A DNA stretch of 64,000 nt from Paenibacillus sp. 32O-W (GCF_007679495.1 NZ_VEGP01000008.1:62001-126000), one strand, 5' to 3'; shown: positions 9,312 through 17,839, counted from the stretch's first letter. The notes: generated by a model not told the origin, from the sequence alone. Program-made: numbers and translations.

Positions 9312-9659
9312 ATGATAATCGAAAATACAGGCTTAAATGGAATGAAGAGCGATCTTGCTTATCTGGACAAGGTAACGTCTGAGGTTGGTTTTGTCCGTTG
9401 GCAATGGGAATATTATCGGGCAACTTACGATTACAAAATAGAAGACGCCAAATCGGGAGAGACCTACTTTCTGAGAATAAATACCCGTGTAGAAATCGGA
9501 AAGCTGGAGCGTCCGGACACCATTCTTAATATTGAACAAGTCTACATAGGCAGGGCTACCTTCCCGCACGGACTGGAATACACTTCTCCTATTCCGCAAG
9601 CCGTTCTGGACCTGGCTAAGCGCAAGCTTACGGAACTTAAGGCCAAGCTTGAACAATAA
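9312..9659 (+). CDS. yugN: YugN-like family protein
   Basis: The 115-residue protein matches the YugN-like family (MIIENTGLNG start, FVRWQWEYYRATYDYKIED, and a C-terminal helix LAKRKLTELKAKLEQ). Function is unknown in all species I know of. GGAGG lies seven bases before the ATG. Only 12 bp separate it from ftsW, so the two are almost certainly co-transcribed from the upstream promoter. Confidence 0.8.
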   Translation: MIIENTGLNGMKSDLAYLDKVTSEVGFVRWQWEYYRATYDYKIEDAKSGETYFLRINTRVEIGKLERPDTILNIEQVYIGRATFPHGLEYTSPIPQAVLDLAKRKLTELKAKLEQ

Positions 9660-9671
9660 GAAGGCGAATCT

Positions 9672-10817
9672 ATGAATCCCCCTCGAAGAGGAACGCCCGA
9701 TTTCCTGCTGTTGTTTCTGACTTTCGCCCTGGCGGGTTTCGGTCTGCTAATGGTCTACAGTTCCAGCTCCGCAATTGCTTTGTCGGATGAGATCTATGGA
9801 GGAGATTCATTCTATTTTGCCAAACGCCAAGCCATCGCCATGATCCTTGGGTTGTTCGCTATGATTTTCGTAATGAATGTGCATTACAAGCTTCTTCGCA
9901 AGTGGACGCCGGTCATCTTTCTAATTACCCTTGTTCTGCTTGCGCTTGTGCCGTTCATCGGGAGTGGTCCCTTAGGCGTTCGAAGTTGGTTCAGGCTGGG
10001 GCCGTTCAACCTGCAGCCGACCGAATTTGCCAAGCTGTCCATCGTTCTATATTTGGCCAGCCTGATAACGAAGAAAGGGGATAAGTTCCAAGATTTCAAG
10101 AAGGGCCTGCTGCCCGCCCTGATTATTATCGGGCTCGTCGGCTTCATGATCATGCAGCAGCCGGATATGGGCTCATGTGCCATTCTTGTGCTTGGAGCAA
10201 TGACCGTCGTTATTGCCGGGGGCGCCAATCTTAAGCATCTGGGGATTATAAGCGGAATCGGTGTTGGAATTGCCGGACTGGCCCTTGGGATCATGGCATT
10301 GGCCGGACACGGATTTGACAGCTACCGGTTCAACCGGTTTCGGGTATTTATGGATCCGTGGTCCGACCCGTTGGACACGGGCTTTCAAATTATCCAATCC
10401 CTGTACGCCTTCGGACACGGTGGATTTACCGGGGCGGGCTTCGGACAGAGTATTCAGAAGCTTCATTACCTGCCCGAGGCGCATAATGACTTTATTTTTG
10501 CGATCATCGGTGAGGAGCTTGGTTTTCTCGGAACCTCCCTGTTTCTGCTGGTCTACGTCTTATTTATCTGGCGGGGGATTATCATCTCGCTGCGCTGCCC
10601 GGATACGTTCGGAATGCTGGTCGGTATCGGGATTATGAGCACCATTGGCATTCAAGCTCTTGTTAATATCGGGGGCGTAACGAACAGCATACCGATGACG
10701 GGGATAACGCTGCCCTTCATCAGCTACGGAGGATCATCCATATTGGCTACTTTGATCGGAATGGGAATTGTCCTCGGGATATCCAGATATACCAATAATC
10801 AGACAGCAAATAAGTAG
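9672..10817 (+). CDS. ftsW: FtsW/SpoVE-type SEDS peptidoglycan glycosyltransferase
   Basis: The 381-residue polytopic protein has about ten membrane segments. Family signatures: MVYSSSSAIAL near the N-terminus, GVRSWFRLGPFNLQPTEFAK (extracellular loop and conserved PTE), GFQIIQSLYAFGHGGFTGAG, LPEAHNDFIFAIIGEELGF and the C-terminal PFISYGGSS. SEDS proteins polymerise lipid II; FtsW works at the division septum with a class B PBP. RodA and SpoVE are close relatives, so the exact paralogue is inferred. AAGAAGG precedes the ATG, and a strong terminator follows. Confidence 0.88.
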   Translation: MNPPRRGTPDFLLLFLTFALAGFGLLMVYSSSSAIALSDEIYGGDSFYFAKRQAIAMILGLFAMIFVMNVHYKLLRKWTPVIFLITLVLLALVPFIGSGPLGVRSWFRLGPFNLQPTEFAKLSIVLYLASLITKKGDKFQDFKKGLLPALIIIGLVGFMIMQQPDMGSCAILVLGAMTVVIAGGANLKHLGIISGIGVGIAGLALGIMALAGHGFDSYRFNRFRVFMDPWSDPLDTGFQIIQSLYAFGHGGFTGAGFGQSIQKLHYLPEAHNDFIFAIIGEELGFLGTSLFLLVYVLFIWRGIIISLRCPDTFGMLVGIGIMSTIGIQALVNIGGVTNSIPMTGITLPFISYGGSSILATLIGMGIVLGISRYTNNQTANK

Positions 10818-10887
10818 CCTCCTAGATAATCTATGGTAACAATATATAGAAGGTACGATCGTTACGGCTAAATTAGCTGACGAAAAA

Positions 10888-10919
10888 CACGCGGAGAATT
10901 CGACTTCTCCGCGTGTTTT
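10888..10919 (+). terminator. Terminator after ftsW
   Basis: CACGCGGAGAA and TTCTCCGCGTG form a perfect 11-bp stem with a 6-base loop followed by TTTTG, 70 bp after the stop. Confidence 0.85.
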
Positions 10920-11019
10920 GCTGCCCAGTTATTGGGCTCTCTTCTATCGTGATTACGGCCATGCGATTGAGCCACCTCTGCCATGTTTTGAGCCAGCTGC
11001 TGTATACACACATCTTTTC

Positions 11020-11119
11020 GGAGAAAAGTCGCCACGTACCTGATTCTAGAGCAATAGTGCACGTCTTTTTGGAGAAAAGTCACCACGTACCTGATTCTAG
11101 AGCGATAGTGCACGTCTTT
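11020..11119. repeat. Two-copy tandem repeat, unit about 50 bp
   Basis: Units at 11020-11070 and 11071-11119 share GGAGAAAAGTC, CCACGTACCTGATTCTAGAG and ATAGTGCACGTCTTT with only a few substitutions and a 2-base length difference. A degenerate third start (GGAGCGATTTT) follows. It is not coding. Confidence 0.85.
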
Positions 11120-11466
11120 GGAGCGATTTTAGCGAAATAGCCCCATTTTGTGAATAAGACCTGCACATTTGATCGTCTTTCGCCTTCTTTTTGGGAAAGG
11201 GCACGATTTTAATGTATTTTTGCTCGTCTTTGCGATGTCTTCACCGATGTCCCAACGGATTCCGTAAATCCGGATGATCTCTGGCAGCGTGAGATTGGTG
11301 CATAAAATGGCGAAGCCGGTTTTCGCTCTGCGAAAGTGGATTACTTAGTTCTCGCTCGATTAATTTGCGTCTAAAACCTTTCTCTAATTGCTGCCAGACA
11401 TTACTTGCGAGGAGCCCTGTAAATCCCCCACAAGCCTCGAACTTATAGAACGTTACTATTCAAGGA

Positions 11467-11503
11467 TAAACGGCTATCGCCGTCCTTAGGAGGGACGCGT
11501 TTA
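11467..11503. repeat. Composite hairpin (nested inverted repeats)
   Basis: TAAACG at the left pairs with CGTTTA at the right; inside are CGGC-TATC-GCCG and CGTCC/GGACG. Such layered hairpins are common at IS200/IS605-type ends, but no transposase is nearby and I cannot confirm this. Confidence 0.5.
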
Positions 11504-11514
11504 CCGATGAAATA

Positions 11515-11535
11515 TAAAAAAGCTCCTAACGGAGC
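11515..11535 (-). terminator. Possible weak terminator downstream of the Asp23-like gene
   Basis: On the minus strand GCTCC-GTTA-GGAGC is followed by TTTTTT. The stem is only 5 bp and it lies about 160 bp past the stop. Confidence 0.4.
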
Positions 11536-11582
11536 CTCTTCGAAGAAGAATAACCCGGTATTAGAGGAAGCTTTTTATGCCA

Positions 11583-11632
11583 ATTAGAAAGTTGTTCCAT
11601 TTTAATGCTTTAATGAACTTAAACTTTCTAAT
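11583..11632. repeat. 11-bp perfect inverted repeat
   Basis: ATTAGAAAGTT (11583-11593) and AACTTTCTAAT (11622-11632) flank a 28-base loop that itself contains GTTCCATT/AATGAAC. It resembles the arms of a small hairpin element. Confidence 0.6.
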
Positions 11633-11692
11633 GTGGTCAAAAAGGGACAGCTTGCGCCGCCCCTGACTTATACGCTATGTAACATTACCGGC

Positions 11693-12076
11693 TTACTTCA
11701 CCCGGTTCGGTTCCTCGCTCTCTTCTTCCTTCTCTCTGAAAGCGACCCCTTCTACCTTAACATTCACTTCCACTACATGCAGCCCGGTCATGTTCTCAAC
11801 CGAGTCACGCACATTCTGCTGCAGCTCGCGGCAGACTACCTGAATTTGGGAGCCGTAATGAACGATAACCCTTAAGTCGATGGCCGCTTCCAATTCCCCT
11901 ACTTCTACGGAAACTCCTCTTTGCAGGTTTTTACCGCTCAGTCTCTTGGCCCATCCTTCCGAAATACCGCCGGACATACCCGCGATTCCGGGAGTATCCA
12001 GAGCAGCCAACCCCGCAATTGTAGCTACGACATCATTAGAAATACGAATGTTACCTGTACGGTCCAGTTCAGTCAT
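11693..12076 (-). CDS. Asp23/Gls24 family envelope stress-type protein
   Basis: The 127-residue protein has the Asp23 core: ISNDVVATIAGLAALDTPGI, a GVSVEVGE segment and IDLRVIVHYGSQI followed by the VENMTGLHVVEVNVKVEGV strand. It ends in an acidic tail (EKEEESEEPNRVK). Family members are abundant membrane-associated or cytosolic proteins linked to cell-envelope homeostasis. An in-frame GTG lies three codons upstream, but AAGGAG is eight bases before the ATG at 12076. A strong promoter inside the end of the preceding SDR gene suggests independent transcription. Confidence 0.85.
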   Translation of the reverse strand: MTELDRTGNIRISNDVVATIAGLAALDTPGIAGMSGGISEGWAKRLSGKNLQRGVSVEVGELEAAIDLRVIVHYGSQIQVVCRELQQNVRDSVENMTGLHVVEVNVKVEGVAFREKEEESEEPNRVK

Positions 12077-12102
12077 ACCGCTCACTCCTTGCCTTTTTAT
12101 TC

Positions 12103-12132
12103 ATTATAATGATTTCACCATTCCCCCGTCAA
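12103..12132 (-). promoter_or_regulatory. Predicted sigma-A promoter of the Asp23-like gene
   Basis: On the minus strand TTGACG, an 18-base spacer and a perfect TATAAT lie inside the 3' end of the SDR gene, about 27 bp before the Asp23-like start. Confidence 0.65.
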
Positions 12133-12889
12133 CGAAGAACGAGGAACCCGTCATATAACTGTTTCGCGGGGATAACAGGAAGGCGGCCAAATCGGCCAAT
12201 TCTTCAGGACGCCCGTATCGGCCCAGCGGAATATCCCGAACCATTTCCTCCTGAATTTCTTCGATGGACCTTTGCTCGCGGGCCGCTCTCGCACCATCAA
12301 GCTCCGTTAACCGATCCGTCGCTATCCTTCCGGGACAAACCGTATTCAGCAGGATCCCGTCTGCCGCCAGTTCGATGGACAAAGTCTTCATCAAACCGGC
12401 CACTCCGGCGCGAAACGTATTGGAAAGCACCAAGCCGGGGATCGGAACCTTGACCGAGCTTGAGGCAATCGTAACGATTCTGCCCCCACGCTCTTTCATA
12501 TGCGGGTAGAAGCCTCTAACTAATCTAACTACACTCATCAAATTCGTCTGAAAAGCCTTCTCCCAATCCTCATCCGTCATGGATAAGAAGCTTCCTCCGG
12601 GAGGACCTCCCGCATTACAGACAAGCGCGTCTATCGTGCCGCAGCAAGCGGCGGATTTCTCTATAAACCCGGCCACCGATTCCGGGTCGGCAACGTTGAC
12701 CGCGAACCCGTGCGCTTCGATTCCGTAGCGGGAAGCAAGCTCCTCCGCCACGCCGGCAATCTTCTTCTCATCCCTGCTTCCTAGGATCACCTTGGCTCCT
12801 TCCTCGGCCAGCTTGGAGGCTACGGCTAGCCCAAGTCCCTTGCTGGAAGCCGTTATAACCGCTGTCTTGCCCTTCAATTGCAAATCCAT
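12104..12889 (-). CDS. Short-chain dehydrogenase/reductase-like protein with altered active site
   Basis: The 261-residue protein has the SDR Rossmann fold: nucleotide loop TASSKGLG (13-20, first Gly replaced by Ala), NAGG near 92-95 and the C-terminal GSSFFVDGG. The catalytic YxxxK, expected where LSNTFRAG lies, reads S156-x3-R160, so both catalytic Tyr and Lys appear to be missing. This fits an FabG-like subgroup known for an imperfect catalytic tetrad. It may bind NAD(P) without classical reductase chemistry. The preceding region is divergent with the antiporter gene. Confidence 0.8.
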   Translation of the reverse strand: MDLQLKGKTAVITASSKGLGLAVASKLAEEGAKVILGSRDEKKIAGVAEELASRYGIEAHGFAVNVADPESVAGFIEKSAACCGTIDALVCNAGGPPGGSFLSMTDEDWEKAFQTNLMSVVRLVRGFYPHMKERGGRIVTIASSSVKVPIPGLVLSNTFRAGVAGLMKTLSIELAADGILLNTVCPGRIATDRLTELDGARAAREQRSIEEIQEEMVRDIPLGRYGRPEELADLAAFLLSPRNSYMTGSSFFVDGGMVKSL

Positions 12890-13081
12890 TTCCCATCTCT
12901 CCTTATGTAACTATTGATACGGTCCCGGGGAACCTGCTCCTTTAAGATTTATAGCTATATTAGCTTCCGCCCCATTCTATTGGAATTAATCATAGGAAGC
13001 AATAAAAAATAACAGCTTGCTGTCACCTATTGCATCAGAATTCAATAATTTGGAATGCTAAGACAGAAGAGGTGATCTGAT

Positions 13082-14143
13082 TTGAACAACCGCTTGATGT
13101 TTATTTGCCTGATTGCCACCTTTGTTATCAGCGGAATTACACATTATGCAGGGATGAACAACACAGTACAATTTATAGCCTCCTGCGTTGCTATATTGTT
13201 CGTTGCCGGATTTCTCGGCAAAGCTACCGAGAATGTGGCGCATTATGCCGGTGAGCGTATCGGAGGCTTTCTTAACGCTACTTTTGGCAATGCCGCAGAA
13301 TTAATTATCTCCATCATTCTAATCAAAGAAGCGGCTAATGGCAATCCGCAATTATTCGATATGGTCAAGGCAAGCATAACCGGCTCTATTATCGGAAATA
13401 TGCTGCTTGTCCTGGGTTTAAGCCTACTGCTGGGAGGTATCAAATACAAGACCCAGAGCTTCAATCCCGTCCTGGCCACTTATAATGCCTCGCTCATGCA
13501 GCTTTCGGTTGTCGCTCTGTTCATTCCCGCCATGTTCGCCTACTCGCTAAACGATCGCAAGACGGAGCAGCTCAGTCTGACGGTTGCAGCTATACTCATA
13601 GTTTGTTATTTGCTGTGGCTTTATTTCTCGATGGTGACCCATAAGGATCAAGTGACAGAAGTAAAAGGGGCGAACGGAAAAGCGGAATGGTCCAGAGGAT
13701 TGTCTATTATATTCTTGATCGCAGCGACCGTCATGGTTGCCTTCGTCAGTGAATGGCTGGTCGGGACGCTGGAGGAGATTTCACATCGTTTTGGTCTATC
13801 GGAGCTATTTATTGGTGCGTTCGTCATTGCGATCATCGGCAATGCCGCAGAGCATTCCGCTGCCGTTATGCTGGCGCTGAAGAATAAAATCGGGGCTTCG
13901 GTGGAAATTGCTATTGGAAGCAGCCTGCAAATTGCTTTATTCGTAGCCCCGGTGCTTGTCTTCATCAGCTTTTTTATGGGGGAGCCGATGAATATCGTCT
14001 TTACCCTTCATGAGCTGCTTGCCATTGCAGTGGCCGTCATCATTGCCGTAGCGATTTCCAGAGACGGAAGCACCAGTTGGTACGAGGGTGTTCTGCTGAT
14101 TGCCGTCTACCTGATTCTGGGGATTGCCTTCTTCCTGCTATAA
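13082..14143 (+). CDS. Ca2+/H+ antiporter, CaCA superfamily (CAX/ChaA type)
   Basis: The 353-residue membrane protein shows the two inverted family motifs: GNAAELIISIILIKEA near residue 65 and GNAAEHSAAVMLALKNKIGA near 255. About eleven hydrophobic segments are visible. It is expected to export Ca2+ in exchange for protons across the cell membrane, like YfkE of B. subtilis. The start is TTG at 13082, supported by GAGGTGAT seven bases upstream; the first ATG is five codons later and badly spaced. It runs convergent with ylaN. Confidence 0.88.
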   Translation: MNNRLMFICLIATFVISGITHYAGMNNTVQFIASCVAILFVAGFLGKATENVAHYAGERIGGFLNATFGNAAELIISIILIKEAANGNPQLFDMVKASITGSIIGNMLLVLGLSLLLGGIKYKTQSFNPVLATYNASLMQLSVVALFIPAMFAYSLNDRKTEQLSLTVAAILIVCYLLWLYFSMVTHKDQVTEVKGANGKAEWSRGLSIIFLIAATVMVAFVSEWLVGTLEEISHRFGLSELFIGAFVIAIIGNAAEHSAAVMLALKNKIGASVEIAIGSSLQIALFVAPVLVFISFFMGEPMNIVFTLHELLAIAVAVIIAVAISRDGSTSWYEGVLLIAVYLILGIAFFLL

Positions 14144-14217
14144 AATACAGGCTTGAACCGTTCGAAGCAGCTTAAGCATTGGCGCAAAACTGTCCTTGAT
14201 CCCCTTGCCGGATCAAT

Positions 14218-14254
14218 CCAAAATAAAAGAGTAACCGCAGCAAACGAGTTACTC
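14218..14254 (-). terminator. Terminator overlapping the ylaN stop codon
   Basis: On the minus strand GAGTAAC and GTTACTC pair around a 12-base loop, followed by TTTTATTTT. The first arm contains the TAA stop. Confidence 0.65.
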
Positions 14255-14536
14255 CTTAGCGTTCAAAGCTTCATACAGCTGAGCCAGATTCCGTTCCAGT
14301 TCGCTCAACAGCTGTTTACCCATCGCTTCGCTGACCAGACCGGCACGAATGGCGAAGTCGACCTCCCGGGAAAGCCCATACATTTGGGTATCCAGTACTT
14401 CTTCGTACAGAGGGCATTTACGGGTCGTTAAATTTTCCATTTGCACTTCAATTAATTTCTGTATCTTCAAGGCGTCTTCCTGGAGAAGCTGGAAGGCCCG
14501 CTGGTTTAAACTCAACATCATTTCGGATGAAGACAT
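14249..14536 (-). CDS. ylaN: YlaN family protein (UPF0358/DUF1507)
   Basis: The 95-residue helical protein matches YlaN: LNQRAFQLLQEDALKIQKLI, then LYEEVLDTQMYGLSREVDFA and a C-terminal ELERNLAQLYEALN helix. In Bacillus and Staphylococcus YlaN is needed under iron limitation and has been reported to bind iron and act on Fur. AGGGGG lies seven bases before the ATG. In B. subtilis ylaN also lies close to ftsW; here it is 3.4 kb from it on the opposite strand. Confidence 0.88.
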   Translation of the reverse strand: MSSSEMMLSLNQRAFQLLQEDALKIQKLIEVQMENLTTRKCPLYEEVLDTQMYGLSREVDFAIRAGLVSEAMGKQLLSELERNLAQLYEALNAKE

Positions 14537-14754
14537 TAAACTTCCCCCTTGTAGTAGAATAACAACTTGCTAATTCCGTTGTTCTCATATATAGCGGCCC
14601 TGTTATTCTTCTGCAGATAGATGCGAAGAATCGATAAAGCTCCTAAGCACTATATTAGACGAAAACATAACAAGTTACAAGAGATTCAGCGCCTTCTTAA
14701 GTCATGCATCCCCGAACAAAATATTCCTTCCGCTCTACAGCCTGCCTGCCTATG

Positions 14755-14788
14755 AAAAAAAGTATTCCCCGGTTCAGGGAATACTTTT
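14755..14788 (-). terminator. Terminator after the HPr-like gene
   Basis: AGTATTCCC and GGGAATACT form a perfect 9-bp stem; on the minus strand it is followed by TTTTTTT, on the plus strand by TTTT. Confidence 0.85.
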
Positions 14789-14802
14789 GGCACGGACGAA
14801 CC

Positions 14803-15051
14803 TTATTCTTCGGCTATTTGAACCGCAAGGTTATGCTTTGCGAATACTTCCTGCATACTCTTCAAGGCTTCGTCCGCATCGGGACCATGTACATGAAGCG
14901 TATATTTTCCCGAAGAGGTCAGGGTAGTAAACAGACCTAATATACTTTTAACGTCGATGTATTTGTTCTCATATTGCAGAACGATGGAAGAGCGAAACTT
15001 GTTAGCCGTCTGGGAAATATCGACGACAGCGGCATTGCTCGAATTAGCCAT
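14803..15051 (-). CDS. HPr-like protein lacking the His-15 segment
   Basis: The 82-residue protein aligns with HPr from QTANKF onward (HPr QTASKF) and keeps the Ser-46 region as VKSILGL (Ser36), with the same 22-residue spacing. Upstream of QTANKF it has only 13 residues, so the first beta strand is missing and the residue at the His-15 position is Ser5; the HARPA motif is absent. It therefore cannot carry the PTS phosphate but might still act as a Ser-46-type regulatory partner, as Crh does. GGAGG lies seven bases before the ATG at 15051; upstream ATGs lack one. It sits alone with a strong terminator. Confidence 0.75.
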   Translation of the reverse strand: MANSSNAAVVDISQTANKFRSSIVLQYENKYIDVKSILGLFTTLTSSGKYTLHVHGPDADEALKSMQEVFAKHNLAVQIAEE

Positions 15052-15162
15052 TGCTATCCCTCCAAATATAGTATCATCATTGCTTTCATTGTAATGATAC
15101 ATTGGAAACAAGTAGGGTGCAAGGTTCTTTTTTACTCATTTAAAAACGTTTTCATCAGGCGG

Positions 15163-16278
15163 TCATTTCAGATTTTCCGGATTAAGCCCTTCGAGCTCCT
15201 TGATGACAAACCTTCCGTCCTTGCGAATAAGCACATCATCGAAATAAATTTCCCCTCCGCCGTATTCCGGCCGCTGGATAAGCACAATATCCCAATGGAT
15301 GGAGGAACGATTTCCGTTATCCGCTTCCTTATAAGCCTGGCCCGGGGTAAAATGAAGGCTTCCCGCGATTTTCTCGTCAAACAGGGTATCCTTCATCGGA
15401 TGAAGTATGTAGGGATTGAAGCCCAGGCTGAACTCGCCAATGTATCTGGCTCCCTCATCCGTATCCAATATATCGTTAATTTTGCGGGTATCGCTGCTTG
15501 TCGCCTCTACAATCCGGCCATTCTCGAAGACAAAACGGATATTCTCGAAGGTCGTTCCTTGATAAACCGACGGAGTGTTATAGCTGATAACACCGTTGAC
15601 CGAATCATGGACCGGTGCTGTATACAGTTCTCCGTCAGGAATGTTGCGGTGCCCGGAGCACTTGACGGAAGGAATGCCCTTGATCGAGAAAGTCAGATCC
15701 GTACCGGGAGCAACGATCCTGACCTTGTCGGTCCGGTCCATGAGCTTCTGCAGCGGGTCCATCGCCCGGTCCATTTTCGAATAATCCAGATTGCAGACGT
15801 TGAAATAGAAATTTTCGAAGGCCTCGGTGCTCGTATTCGCCAACTGAGCCATGGATTCGTTGGGATAACGCAAGACGACCCAGCGCGTATGCTTCACCCG
15901 CTGCTCCAGATGAACCGGCTTCCGGTAGTACCGGTCATATAGCCTCATCTTATCATCGGGAACATCGGCCAGCTCGTTCACATTCTCTCCGGAGCGGATG
16001 GCGACATAGCACTGCATCTCCGACATACGTTTCAGATCCATCTGTCCCCACAGCTCCATCTGTTCCTGTGTGGCGGACATTAGTAGAGACCTGAGCACCC
16101 GTCTGTCATTCAGCTCCACGAACGGAAACCCTCCACTTTTGTAAACCTCTTCGATCAGGCAGTTTACAATCTCTCTTTCAGAGCCCTGCATATCGATCAG
16201 TACCTTGTCCCCGGGCTGCACCTGCATGGAATAGTTCACCAAATTGCGGGCCAGCGTCTGTAATCGTGGGTCTCTCAT
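15163..16278 (-). CDS. M29-family aminopeptidase
   Basis: The 371-residue protein matches thermophilic-type aminopeptidases AmpS/AmpT (M29). Family features include LARNLVNYSMQVQPGDKV at the start, TDLTFSIKG, IPDGELYTAP (metal-binding Glu), YIGEFSLGFNP (second Glu) and the His/Asp cluster in SIHWDIV and GGEIYFDDVLI. These enzymes are cytosolic and use two divalent metals to remove N-terminal residues from peptides. AGGAGG precedes the ATG. The TVP38-type gene begins upstream on the same strand and ends 13 bp before it, so they are probably one operon. Confidence 0.88.
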   Translation of the reverse strand: MRDPRLQTLARNLVNYSMQVQPGDKVLIDMQGSEREIVNCLIEEVYKSGGFPFVELNDRRVLRSLLMSATQEQMELWGQMDLKRMSEMQCYVAIRSGENVNELADVPDDKMRLYDRYYRKPVHLEQRVKHTRWVVLRYPNESMAQLANTSTEAFENFYFNVCNLDYSKMDRAMDPLQKLMDRTDKVRIVAPGTDLTFSIKGIPSVKCSGHRNIPDGELYTAPVHDSVNGVISYNTPSVYQGTTFENIRFVFENGRIVEATSSDTRKINDILDTDEGARYIGEFSLGFNPYILHPMKDTLFDEKIAGSLHFTPGQAYKEADNGNRSSIHWDIVLIQRPEYGGGEIYFDDVLIRKDGRFVIKELEGLNPENLK

Positions 16279-16291
16279 TCATCATTCCTCC

Positions 16292-16981
16292 TTAAGTTGC
16301 CGATTTATGAGCTATCCTCTTTTTAAGCCAGCCGCCAATAATCAGCAGGATTACAAAAATCCCTACCAATATAAGCAGTCTTCCCTTATTCTGCCGGAAA
16401 TGCATGACATCGTGGCCTATATAGCTTTCCAGCAGGATCATCGGCAATTTGCCGACAATTGTCGCCGCCAGGAAATGGCTGGCCTTGACTCCCATCGCTC
16501 CCGCTCCGATATTGATCAAGGTGGAGGGTACGACAGGAAGAAGACGCCCGATGAAGATGTAAAAGTATCCGTTGCTTTCCAGCCGCTTGTTGAAGGCCGC
16601 TGCCGCCGGATACTTCTCCAGTCTGTCCAGAACCTTCTGCTGTCCTACGGACCGGGCGAACCAGAAGGTAAGCGCCGCTCCGACAATGGACATGACATAA
16701 TTGATGACAAATCCCCACCATAATCCGAAAATAAGGACATTGGCGCCCGCGATCAGCACGAACGGGACAACGGGAATGACCGTTTGCAGCAGCACAGCGA
16801 GCATCCCGAATATAAACGCCCATGCCCCGAAGGAAAGGATATACTGCGACAACTGCTCTACGGTAATTTCCGGCAGCTTGCCCCTCCAATACGGATAGCT
16901 TAACAACAGGACGAGCGCCAGTATAATAACGGCGATAAGGGTATATTTGATCCAACCGGCAGGCTTCGTTGTTTTTTTCAA
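16292..16981 (-). CDS. TVP38/TMEM64 (DedA-like, VTT domain) membrane protein
   Basis: The 229-residue protein has an N-terminal membrane helix (residues about 11-30), then the VTT-domain region with GANVLIFGLWWGFVINYV, GAALTFWFARSVG and GRLLPVVPSTLINIGAG, and a C-terminal helix. Proteins of this superfamily are proposed lipid scramblases or flippases; the bacterial role is not settled. It precedes the M29 gene by 13 bp and has GGAG-type ribosome signal before the ATG. Confidence 0.85.
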   Translation of the reverse strand: MKKTTKPAGWIKYTLIAVIILALVLLLSYPYWRGKLPEITVEQLSQYILSFGAWAFIFGMLAVLLQTVIPVVPFVLIAGANVLIFGLWWGFVINYVMSIVGAALTFWFARSVGQQKVLDRLEKYPAAAAFNKRLESNGYFYIFIGRLLPVVPSTLINIGAGAMGVKASHFLAATIVGKLPMILLESYIGHDVMHFRQNKGRLLILVGIFVILLIIGGWLKKRIAHKSAT

Positions 16982-17137
16982 TGGGGGAACTCCTCTCGCA
17001 GCTTCCTTATCATTGTATCATGTTAGATTACGGAGGAAAATCCATTCCGCCCGAATCCATTCGGCTTCTTCTACCCGTTTTCCTAAACAGGATCAAGACA
17101 AATTTAATCGGCCGCGCTCTCCAGCCGAACTTAAGCA

Positions 17138-17839
17138 TCAGTCAAGAGGCGTGCTGAAAATATAATGCGACCGCACGGTCTCCTCCTGTCCGGCCCCTTG
17201 TGCCGAATAGTTTAGACGGGTCTTAACCTCCAACTCCTTGGCCCGTTGGCTCGGAAGATCAATCCAGATCCGGCAGTTGCCCTGGGCGGACAGCGATGAT
17301 GATAATTGCTCCAGTCTGGCCTTCTCTTCCTGGATGCGTCCGGCAATTTCCTTATCCAATTGTGCCGCTTTCTCTACCCCTATCACCTGACGGTATTGAG
17401 CGGACCGGCCGGCCTGCTGTTCTATAATCTCGGCGAGACGCTTCTCCCATTGCTGACGAATCAATCGGGTCCATTGCTCGGCATCCGTCTCTACCACAAG
17501 AGCCGGCCCCCTTCCTGTCGCCATTTCCAAGCGCACGTTCTTGCGTGCTTTGCCCAGCCCGTCAATAAGGTCCACAGGGTCTAACGCGCGTCCTCCCCCC
17601 TGCGCGTTCACTGCAAGACGACCGCTGCCGTCGGCGGATTGAGAGAAGGTGCTTACGGCTACCGACATCCCCGCTATTTGGACCTCGGACCTTCCCTCAT
17701 AGGCAAGCCCTGCGAGCCCCTCCATATTCGCCAGCACATTATCAAGCAGAGCCTCCGGCTCCGGGGTCGCCCAGTTGCTGCAGGACGCCAGCATCGCCGC
17801 CAGACACCATAAAATTAGAATATGCCCCATTCGTTTCAT
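17138..17839 (-). CDS. Putative lipoprotein, 233 aa
   Basis: From the ATG at 17839 the protein begins MKRMGHILILWCLAAMLASC, a signal peptide with lipobox LASC, so it should be anchored outside the membrane. The mature part has no recognised domain; residues about 120-190 are helical and charged (QQWEKRLAEIIEQQAG and KEIAGRIQEEKARLEQLSSS). A TTG five codons upstream is an alternative start; neither has a clear ribosome site, so the start is uncertain. The 5' leader of about 240 bases appears structured and its promoter overlaps that of rpsD. Confidence 0.7.
   Translation of the reverse strand: MKRMGHILILWCLAAMLASCSNWATPEPEALLDNVLANMEGLAGLAYEGRSEVQIAGMSVAVSTFSQSADGSGRLAVNAQGGGRALDPVDLIDGLGKARKNVRLEMATGRGPALVVETDAEQWTRLIRQQWEKRLAEIIEQQAGRSAQYRQVIGVEKAAQLDKEIAGRIQEEKARLEQLSSSLSAQGNCRIWIDLPSQRAKELEVKTRLNYSAQGAGQEETVRSHYIFSTPLD

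Larger units (their letters stand above)
10920..11692. other. Large gene-free spacer between ftsW terminator and the Asp23-like gene
   Basis: No convincing coding sequence is visible in either strand. The stretch holds a tandem repeat of about 50 bp (11020-11119), a composite hairpin (11467-11503), a possible minus-strand terminator (11515-11535) and an 11-bp inverted repeat (11583-11632). The rest shows nothing I can name. Confidence 0.6.

Noticed and set aside
14974-15942. Long open frame (322 codons) opposite the M29 aminopeptidase gene
   Set aside because: Antisense to a conserved enzyme; no ribosome site and no family resemblance.
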